NCBI RefSeq assembly: GCF_000165835.1
Contig: NC_014640.1
Span: forward strand, 6,949,096-7,013,095
From: Achromobacter xylosoxidans A8
Lineage (GTDB): Bacteria; Pseudomonadota; Gammaproteobacteria; Burkholderiales; Burkholderiaceae_B
Reading direction: 5' to 3'
DNA: 64,000 nt
Shown here: positions 58,390-64,000 of the stretch, in pieces
How the letters are laid out: each line of letters begins with the position of its first letter
Position numbering within the stretch: position 1 is the stretch's first letter
Made by a program: the position numbers and the translations under genes
Notes under the pieces: generated by a model
What the model saw: only the letters and a program-made list of their open reading frames with translations
Database searches by the model: none
What the model was told of the DNA's origin: nothing

Positions 58390-59268
58390 ATGAGTACTGC
58401 TTACGCGGGCGCCGTGCCCGTACGCCCCGAAGTGGAGTACGAACTGCCGCCTCTTCCGCCGCAAGCGGCTGAGGCGTCCCTGCCCTGGCATGAGCGCCTA
58501 TGGCAGCACGCCAGCCTGCGCAAGCTGGCGATCCTGGCGCTGCTGGCCGGCATCTGGGAGCTGGCGGCGCGCTATACCGATAACGATCTGCTGCTACCCA
58601 GCGCCACGCAGACGGCGGTGGCCTTCGTGCAGGGCATCGCCGGCGGCGAGCTGCTGGCGCGCGCCGGGCAGTCGTTGCGCGTGCTGGCGCAGGGCTATGC
58701 GGCCGGCGTGGCGTTGGCCTTCGTGCTGACCACGCTGGCGGTGTCGACGCGCTTCGGGCGCGATCTGCTGTCCACCTTGACCGCCATGTTCAACCCCCTG
58801 CCCGCCATCGCGCTATTGCCGCTGGCGTTGTTGTGGTTCGGGCTGGGCGAAGGCAGCCTGGTGTTCGTGCTGATCCATTCGGTGTTGTGGGCGCTGGCGC
58901 TGAACACGTATGCGGGCTTTCTGGGGGTGTCGGAGACTCTGCGCATGGCGGGTCGCAATTACGGCCTGACCGGTCTTCGCTATGTGCTGCAGATCCTGGT
59001 GCCCGCCGCCTTGCCGGCCATCCTCGCGGGGTTGAGGATAGGCTGGGCGTTTGCGTGGCGCACGCTGATCGCGGCGGAACTGGTGTTCGGGGCTTCCAGC
59101 GGCAAGGGCGGCCTGGGCTGGTACATCTTCCAGAACCGCAACGAGTTATACACAGACCGGGTGTTCGCGGGGCTGGCGGCGGTCGTCATCATCGGCTTGC
59201 TTGTGGAAAACCTGGTGTTCGATACCGTGGAGCGTGTGACGGTCAGGCGTTGGGGCATGCAGCGCTGA
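58390..59268 (+). CDS. ABC transporter permease (sulfonate/nitrate/taurine type)
   Basis: 292 residues with six membrane segments after a Pro-rich N-terminus of about 45 residues. The SsuC/TauC EAA loop is ETLRMAGRNYGLTGLRYVLQILVPAALPAI. It follows the ATPase by 11 bases with GAAGGAAAC as ribosome site. Last gene of the dioxygenase-importer operon. Confidence 0.94.
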   Translation: MSTAYAGAVPVRPEVEYELPPLPPQAAEASLPWHERLWQHASLRKLAILALLAGIWELAARYTDNDLLLPSATQTAVAFVQGIAGGELLARAGQSLRVLAQGYAAGVALAFVLTTLAVSTRFGRDLLSTLTAMFNPLPAIALLPLALLWFGLGEGSLVFVLIHSVLWALALNTYAGFLGVSETLRMAGRNYGLTGLRYVLQILVPAALPAILAGLRIGWAFAWRTLIAAELVFGASSGKGGLGWYIFQNRNELYTDRVFAGLAAVVIIGLLVENLVFDTVERVTVRRWGMQR

Positions 59269-59299
59269 TTGCCCGCCACGCAGAGCGGGGTTGCGAGCA

Positions 59300-59329
59300 C
59301 AAAAAAAGGCGGCCCGGATGGGCCGCCTT
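59300..59329 (-). terminator. rho-independent terminator of the catalase gene
   Basis: AAGGCGGCCC (59306-59315) pairs with 59320-59329 around GGAT, and on the minus strand it is followed by TTTTTTT. It lies 21 bases past the catalase stop. Confidence 0.88.
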
Positions 59330-59349
59330 ATGCATGGGCGCGTCGCGCT

Positions 59350-60798
59350 TTACAGCTTCAGTCCCAGCGCCTTGGCAACGCCGGCGGCGTAGGCGGGATC
59401 CGCCTTGCGGAAATGTTCCAGCTGGCGGCGCTGGATTTCTTCCGGCACGCCGGCCATGTGGCGGCCGATGTTGCCGAACAACAGCTCTTGCTGCGCCGGC
59501 GTCATCAGGCGGAACAGCGCGCCCGGCTGCGAGTAGTAGTCATCGTCCACGCGATGGTTCCAGCGCGCCGCGGCCTGGCCGTCCAACGGCAGGGGCGGTT
59601 CGCCCGCGGACGGGGTTTCCTTCCACTGGCCCGCGCTGTTGGGCTCGTAGTTCAACGTCGCTCCGGCGTTGCCGTCGACGCGGCCCGCGCCGTCGCGGTG
59701 AAAGCTGTGGAACGGGCAACGCGGCGCGTTCACCGGGATCTGATGGTGGTTGATGCCCAGGCGGTAGCGGTGCGTATCGCCATACGAGAACAGGCGGCCC
59801 TGCAGCATTTTGTCGGCCGAAAAACCGATGCCCGGGACCACGTTGGCTGGCGTGAAGGCGGCCTGCTCCACTTCGGCGAAGTAGTTCTCGGGATTCTTGT
59901 TCAGTTCCAGCACGCCCACTTCGATCAGCGGATAGTCGCCGTGCGGCCAGACCTTGGTGAGGTCGAAGGGGTTGATGTGATACGTCGCGGCTTCCGCCTC
60001 GGGCATGATCTGCACCTTCAGCGTCCACTTCGGGAAATTGCCCTGCTCAATGTTGTCGAACAGGTCGCGCTGCGAGCTTTCGCGGTCATGGGCGACCACT
60101 TGCGCGGCTTCCTCGTCGCTCAGACAGGCGATGCCCTGCTGCGATTTGAAGTGGAACTTCACGTAGAAGCGCTCGCCGTCCTTGTTGATGAAGCTGAACG
60201 TGTGCGAACCGAAGCCGTGTTGCTGGCGCAGGTTGGCGGGAATGCCGCGGTCGCTCATCAGGGTCGTGACCTGGTGCAGCGATTCGGGGTTGAGCGACCA
60301 GAAGTCCCAGGCGGCGGTGGCATTGCGCAGATTGGTCTTGGGGTCGCGTTTCTGGGTGTGGATGAAGTCGGGGAATTTCAGCGGGTCGCGGATGAAGAAG
60401 ACCGGCGTGTTGTTGCCCACCAGGTCCCAATTGCCTTCCTCGGTGTAGAACTTGATGGCGAAGCCGCGCACGTCGCGCTCGGCGTCCGCCGCGCCGCGCT
60501 CGCCGGCCACGGTCGAGAAGCGCAGGAACAGCGGGGTCTGCTTGCCGACCTGGGAAAAGATATTGGCGCGGGTGTAGCGCGAGATGTCGTGGGTGACGGT
60601 GAAGGTGCCGTAGGCGCCGGAGCCCTTGGCGTGCACCACGCGTTCAGGGATGCGCTCGCGGTCGAAATGGGCGAGCTTTTCTATCAGCCAGAAGTCTTCC
60701 AACAGCGCCGGGCCGCGCGGGCCGGCGGTCAGCGTGTTGTTATTGTCGGCCACGGGCGCGCCTGCGGCGGTGGTCAGATGCGTCTTCTTGTCGGTCAT
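59350..60798 (-). CDS. katA: monofunctional haem catalase (small-subunit clade)
   Basis: Splits hydrogen peroxide. I start it at the ATG ending at 60798 ([16 protein letters not shown]), with AGGGAGTG upstream, giving 482 residues, the normal small-subunit size. The active-site H56 lies in [14 protein letters not shown], the distal Asn in [13 protein letters not shown], and the haem-ligand Tyr in [15 protein letters not shown]. There is no signal peptide, so it is cytoplasmic. A possible OxyR-type site lies 130-170 bases upstream. The symbol katA is by analogy with Bordetella. Confidence 0.95.
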   Translation of the reverse strand: MTDKKTHLTTAAGAPVADNNNTLTAGPRGPALLEDFWLIEKLAHFDRERIPERVVHAKGSGAYGTFTVTHDISRYTRANIFSQVGKQTPLFLRFSTVAGERGAADAERDVRGFAIKFYTEEGNWDLVGNNTPVFFIRDPLKFPDFIHTQKRDPKTNLRNATAAWDFWSLNPESLHQVTTLMSDRGIPANLRQQHGFGSHTFSFINKDGERFYVKFHFKSQQGIACLSDEEAAQVVAHDRESSQRDLFDNIEQGNFPKWTLKVQIMPEAEAATYHINPFDLTKVWPHGDYPLIEVGVLELNKNPENYFAEVEQAAFTPANVVPGIGFSADKMLQGRLFSYGDTHRYRLGINHHQIPVNAPRCPFHSFHRDGAGRVDGNAGATLNYEPNSAGQWKETPSAGEPPLPLDGQAAARWNHRVDDDYYSQPGALFRLMTPAQQELLFGNIGRHMAGVPEEIQRRQLEHFRKADPAYAAGVAKALGLKL

Positions 60799-60939
60799 AG
60801 CACACTCCCTATGAAATGCTGGAATGCGGGGAGCCACTGTGGGCCCCGCGCCGTGTCTGGGACAACCCCGGCATTGCCGGCCAGGGGCTATCTCCGACAC
60901 ATCATAGGGGTCTTGCCTTACTGTGTGAAGTTGATTGAT

Positions 60940-60970
60940 CTATAAAACTTGATAAAGAATAACTATCAAG
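60940..60970 (-). promoter_or_regulatory. possible OxyR-type site or palindrome upstream of catalase
   Basis: On the minus strand two ATAG elements are 23 bases apart (complements at 60963-60966 and 60940-60943), partly matching the OxyR spacing. An overlapping inverted repeat CTTGATA-N9-TATCAAG spans 60948-60970. Other half-sites match poorly. Confidence 0.35.
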
Positions 60971-61004
60971 AAAGTCGCGGATTGGCATGGAGCATCCTGC
61001 CGGG

Positions 61005-61037
61005 GCGAAAAAAAACCGGTCCGCATGGGACCGGTTT
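61005..61037 (-). terminator. rho-independent terminator of yidC
   Basis: AAACCGGTCC (61013-61022) pairs with 61028-61037, and on the minus strand a run of about eight T residues follows; 18 bases past the yidC stop. Confidence 0.88.
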
Positions 61038-61055
61038 CTTGAGCAAGCGCGGATA

Positions 61056-62732
61056 TCAGCGGTTGGCTGCAGCTTCCGTCTTGCGCTGCATGGCGCGGGT
61101 GATGGACCACTGCTGCGCGATCGACAGGGTGTTGTTGACGCACCAGTAGAGCACCAGGCCGGCCGGGAAGAAGAACATCATCCCGCCGAACACCAGCGGC
61201 ATGATCATCATGACCTTGGCCTGGATGGGGTCCGGAGGCGTCGGGTTCAGTTTGATCTGCAGGAACATGGTGGCCATCATGATGGCGGGCAGAATGAAGT
61301 ACGGGTCGCGGATCGACAGGTCGTGCACCCACAGGATCCACGGCGCGCCGCGCATTTCCACGCTGGCCAGCAGCACCCAGTACAGCGAGATGAACACCGG
61401 GATTTGCACCACCATCGGCAAGCAGCCGCCCAGCGGATTGATCTTCTCGGTGCGGTACATCTCCATCATGGCCGCGTTGAGCTTCTGCTTGTCGTCGCCG
61501 TACTTTTCCTTCAGGGCCTGCAGGCGCGGAGCGACCTGCTTCATGCGGGCCATGGAGCGGTAGCTGGCGGCGGCCAGGGGGTAGAACACGGCCTTGATCA
61601 GCACGGTCAGCGCCACGATCGTCCAGCCCCAGTTGCCCAGGAGGGAGTGCAGCCAGGTCATCAGCTTGAACAGCGGCTTGGCGATGATGGTCAGCCAGCC
61701 GTAGTCGACCACCAGTTCCAGACCGGGGGCCAGGGCCGCCATGGCCTTCTGGTCTTGCGGACCGACCCACAGGTGCGAGTCGACGCGCGTGGCGGCGCCA
61801 GGGGCGATCTCGCCCACGGCTTCGATGCTGCGAGCGGCGTACAGGTTCTTCTGCACTTCCAGCAGTTCGTTGGTGCGCTGCTTGCCCTGCGGGGGCACCC
61901 AGGCGGTGGCGAAATAGTGCTGGACCACGGCGATCCAGCCGTTGTCCGATTGCTTGATGTAGCTGGCCTTCTTCTTTTCGATGTCGCTGAAGGTGATCTT
62001 CTGGAACTTGTCCTGTTCCGAGTAGACCGCGAAACCGGTGAAGGTGTGATAGAAGCTGGACGTGTCGGCGGGGTCGTTGCCGTCGCGTTCGAGCTGCAGG
62101 TACAGGGCGGGCGACACGGGGGCGGCGCCTACGTTGGCCAGGTCGTGGCGCACGTCGACGTCATAGCGGCCGCGGTGCAGGGTGAAGGTCTTGGTGACTT
62201 TCACGCCGCCGGATTCGCCTTCGAAGGCGACCACCAGGTTGTCGCCGGTCAGCTGGCGCTCCGAGGACACGATACGGAAAGGCGTCTGGTGCGTTGGGAA
62301 GCTCTGGCCGTTGGGGGCGCCGACCACGCCGGTCTGCACCACGTAGTTCAGGCCGGCGGCGCGGTCCAGCAGCACCGTGGGCTTGTCCGGTTGGCCGGTA
62401 GCCGGGTACTTCAGCAGCTCGGCGCGCACCAGTTGGGCGCCCATGGTGTCGAACGTCAGGCGCAGCACGTCGGTCGTGATGACGACTTCTTCCGAACGCG
62501 CGGCAACGGGCGCCGCAGCGCCGGGCACGGCGGATGCCGCGGCGGTCGCGGGGACAGGCGCACTGGGCACCGAGGGCGTCGCGTTGTTCGCGGCAGCCTG
62601 CGGCTCGCTCGTGGTGGCGGCCGGCGTGGGGCCGAACAGCGACGGCTTGCCGTTATGGATCTGCCAGTTGTTCCATAGGAGCAACAGCGAGAAGGAAAAA
62701 ATCATCCAGAGGACGGTTCGTCGGATATCCAT
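61056..62732 (-). CDS. yidC: membrane protein insertase YidC
   Basis: Inserts and folds inner-membrane proteins, alone or with SecYEG. The 558 residues have an N-terminal membrane anchor (MDIRRTVLWMIFSFSLLLLW), an Ala/Pro-rich linker, a large periplasmic beta domain (about 85-330), and the five-helix core from about 350 with the conserved hydrophilic-groove Arg in YPLAAASYRSMARMKQ and NPLGGCLPMVVQIPVFISLYW. Gram-negative type, full length. It lies 48 bases downstream of yidD, in the rpmH-rnpA-yidD-yidC order. Confidence 0.98.
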   Translation of the reverse strand: MDIRRTVLWMIFSFSLLLLWNNWQIHNGKPSLFGPTPAATTSEPQAAANNATPSVPSAPVPATAAASAVPGAAAPVAARSEEVVITTDVLRLTFDTMGAQLVRAELLKYPATGQPDKPTVLLDRAAGLNYVVQTGVVGAPNGQSFPTHQTPFRIVSSERQLTGDNLVVAFEGESGGVKVTKTFTLHRGRYDVDVRHDLANVGAAPVSPALYLQLERDGNDPADTSSFYHTFTGFAVYSEQDKFQKITFSDIEKKKASYIKQSDNGWIAVVQHYFATAWVPPQGKQRTNELLEVQKNLYAARSIEAVGEIAPGAATRVDSHLWVGPQDQKAMAALAPGLELVVDYGWLTIIAKPLFKLMTWLHSLLGNWGWTIVALTVLIKAVFYPLAAASYRSMARMKQVAPRLQALKEKYGDDKQKLNAAMMEMYRTEKINPLGGCLPMVVQIPVFISLYWVLLASVEMRGAPWILWVHDLSIRDPYFILPAIMMATMFLQIKLNPTPPDPIQAKVMMIMPLVFGGMMFFFPAGLVLYWCVNNTLSIAQQWSITRAMQRKTEAAANR

Positions 62733-62780
62733 GGTGCCTACTGAGGTGAATACGGGCCAGCAAAGCCCGCCAGTTTAGCG

Positions 62781-63053
62781 TCAATCGTGCTCGGTGCGGT
62801 GGCTGTGGGAACAGCACGAGGGGCCATTGGTTCCCTTGGCCGGCGGAACCGGATCCAATCCGCCCGGCGACCAAGGGTGGCAGCGCCCTATTCGCCGGAC
62901 CGCCAGCCAGAAGCCGCGCCAGGCGCCGTGGCGCTCGATCGCTTCGATCGCATACGCCGAGCAGGTGGGAGTAAAGCGGCACTGCCGGCCGATCCAGGGA
63001 CTCAGGAAAAACCTGTAGAACCGGATCGGGGCAATGAGTAAAGCCTTGATCAT
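62781..63053 (-). CDS. yidD: membrane protein insertion efficiency factor YidD
   Basis: Small membrane-associated protein of 90 residues that assists YidC-dependent insertion. The conserved core is [27 protein letters not shown] with its Cys pair, then [18 protein letters not shown]. Its ATG overlaps the rnpA stop by four bases. The tail after residue 75 is variable. Confidence 0.95.
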   Translation of the reverse strand: MIKALLIAPIRFYRFFLSPWIGRQCRFTPTCSAYAIEAIERHGAWRGFWLAVRRIGRCHPWSPGGLDPVPPAKGTNGPSCCSHSHRTEHD

Positions 63054-63421
63054 CGCGCGATCCGCTCAAAGTGAGCGTCCACTTCGGCTCTGGCCGCGCG
63101 TTTCAGCGCAGTGAGCGTGGCGGGCGCAACCTTGCTATGCAGGCGCACGACGTAATCTTTTGCCGGCAACCCCAGGCGCCGATGGCGGAACGCCTCGCGG
63201 ATGACCCGCTTGATGGCGTTGCGCGTGCTGGCGTGGGCGGCGAACCGCTTGGCGATCACCAGGCCCAGGCGCGCACAGGCATCCTGGCCGGGAGGCAGAT
63301 CATTGGGAGCGGCGCTCACAATGAAGAACGCCCCTCGGGCAAGACGCCGGCCTTTGAGGGCGGCGGCGAACTCGGAGGGGCGATGCAGCCGCGCCTCCGG
63401 CGGAAGCGTGGAGCGCGGCAT
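63050..63421 (-). CDS. rnpA: ribonuclease P protein component
   Basis: Protein subunit of RNase P, which trims tRNA 5' ends with the RNA subunit (not in this window). The 123 residues include the family signature [16 protein letters not shown] and a strongly basic composition. The start ATG ends at 63421. It is 49 bases from the rpmH stop. Confidence 0.96.
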   Translation of the reverse strand: MPRSTLPPEARLHRPSEFAAALKGRRLARGAFFIVSAAPNDLPPGQDACARLGLVIAKRFAAHASTRNAIKRVIREAFRHRRLGLPAKDYVVRLHSKVAPATLTALKRAARAEVDAHFERIAR

Positions 63422-63470
63422 GGACTGCAGGTCAGGCGTCAGGATTCCGGAAAAACCGGAAAACCAGGAC

Positions 63471-63605
63471 TCAGACGGCCAGACGCTTGCGGCCCTTGGC
63501 GCGGCGAGCGTTCAGGATAGCGCGGCCAGCGCGGGTTTTCATGCGCACGCGAAAGCCATGGGTGCGCTTGCGGCGGGTAACGGAAGGTTGGTAGGTACGT
63601 TTCAT
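63471..63605 (-). CDS. rpmH: 50S ribosomal protein L34
   Basis: 44-residue ribosomal protein. I start it at the ATG ending at 63605, giving [20 protein letters not shown], the invariant L34 N-terminus, and ending KGRKRLAV. An in-frame extension upstream is not coding. It is the first gene of the rpmH-rnpA-yidD-yidC unit, which diverges from the expected dnaA. Confidence 0.98.
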   Translation of the reverse strand: MKRTYQPSVTRRKRTHGFRVRMKTRAGRAILNARRAKGRKRLAV

Positions 63606-64000
63606 GGACGATCCACAAAAAGAACAAAAGTCAGAAGGGACCTGCCCGGAAGGGTTCCTGGTCGCGCATTCAGGAAGCGGGTATCTAATGAGCATTTTTG
63701 CAACAGGTGCAAAAAACAACTCGTAGACGGGGCTCTGACCGGGGAAACCCCGGGCGACTTATAGAAGCTAAAACCAGGCAGTTGCATGGGCGTAGGCATC
63801 GTTAGACACCACCGGCAACAAAGCGCGGCTAAGCTCTCTGTGGAACCTTCTGACAGACAGAATTCGGAAAAGCCCACCATTTCAGCAAGTTTTCCCTGTC
63901 TTGTCAAACAGTTAAGCCTGGGCCATGCAGACACTTATGCCCTACCCTGTGGATAACCCCAGCCCAGGCAAGGTAGAATCGAGGTTTGAATAAGAGCGAC
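63606..64000. promoter_or_regulatory. rpmH-dnaA intergenic region (dnaA itself lies beyond the edge)
   Basis: 395 bases without a gene. On the plus strand there is one perfect DnaA box (TGTGGATAA, 63948-63956) near the right edge, the usual place of an autoregulatory site in the dnaA promoter. Only one box is seen, too few for an origin. That dnaA follows is inferred from the conserved gene order. Confidence 0.55.

Noticed and set aside
63948..63956. Origin in the rpmH-dnaA gap
   Set aside because: Only one DnaA box and no parS are present here, while the mnmG side has clusters of both; kept only as a probable dnaA promoter site.

Overview
The window reads as chromosomal DNA of a GC-rich betaproteobacterium of the Alcaligenaceae (Bordetella/Achromobacter type). 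The indications are three Bug/TctC-type periplasmic binding proteins, a tctCBA-tctDE tricarboxylate locus, the tRNA-tuf-secE-nusG-rplKAJL-rpoB block, and an mnmG-rsmG-parA-parB block beside a parS cluster. The species is inferred from gene content and style only. REGION 1 (1-7.6 kb, minus strand): tRNA-Tyr, tRNA-Gly, tRNA-Thr, tuf, tRNA-Trp, secE, nusG, rplK, rplA, rplJ, rplL and the first half of rpoB, with a consensus promoter ahead of the tRNAs and RNA structures ahead of rplJ and rpoB. REGION 2 (7.6-18.3 kb): a minus-strand operon (inositol-monophosphatase-family phosphatase, glutamine-synthetase-like ligase, aldehyde dehydrogenase, iron-type alcohol dehydrogenase) diverges from a plus-strand ABC importer resembling 2-aminoethylphosphonate systems plus a DeoR regulator. 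Together they suggest uptake and oxidation of a small, possibly phosphorylated, amino alcohol. A Bug-type binding protein follows. REGION 3 (18.4-23.8 kb): a thiol dioxygenase is coupled to an unusual 926-residue fusion of a PLP C-S lyase with four rhodanese domains, under a divergent LysR regulator; a type II asparaginase follows. REGION 4 (23.8-31.8 kb): parB, a GNAT gene, parA, rsmG and mnmG (minus), then about 2.5 kb without a credible gene that holds nine parS or near-parS sites and a cluster of DnaA boxes. This is the best candidate replication origin. A cold-shock gene follows. REGION 5 (32-45.2 kb): an AbrB-type membrane protein, an aminotransferase, the tctCBA transporter with its TctDE two-component system, a CLC chloride protein, small unknown and regulatory genes, and mnmE. 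REGION 6 (45.2-60.8 kb): an oligopeptide-type ABC importer with an M20 amidohydrolase; a Rid-family protein, FAH-family hydrolase, Bug protein and GntR regulator; an Fe/2OG dioxygenase with a sulfonate/nitrate-type ABC importer; and a catalase. REGION 7 (61-64 kb, minus): yidC, yidD, rnpA, rpmH, then the presumed dnaA upstream region. The ancestral origin order rpmH-rnpA-yidD-yidC-mnmE-mnmG-rsmG-parA-parB is kept on one strand but is split by metabolic and transport genes. Consensus DnaA boxes are strongly over-represented from about 20 kb to the right edge, and hand-sampled GC skew changes sign somewhere around 33-40 kb. No insertion sequence, prophage or CRISPR array was seen.
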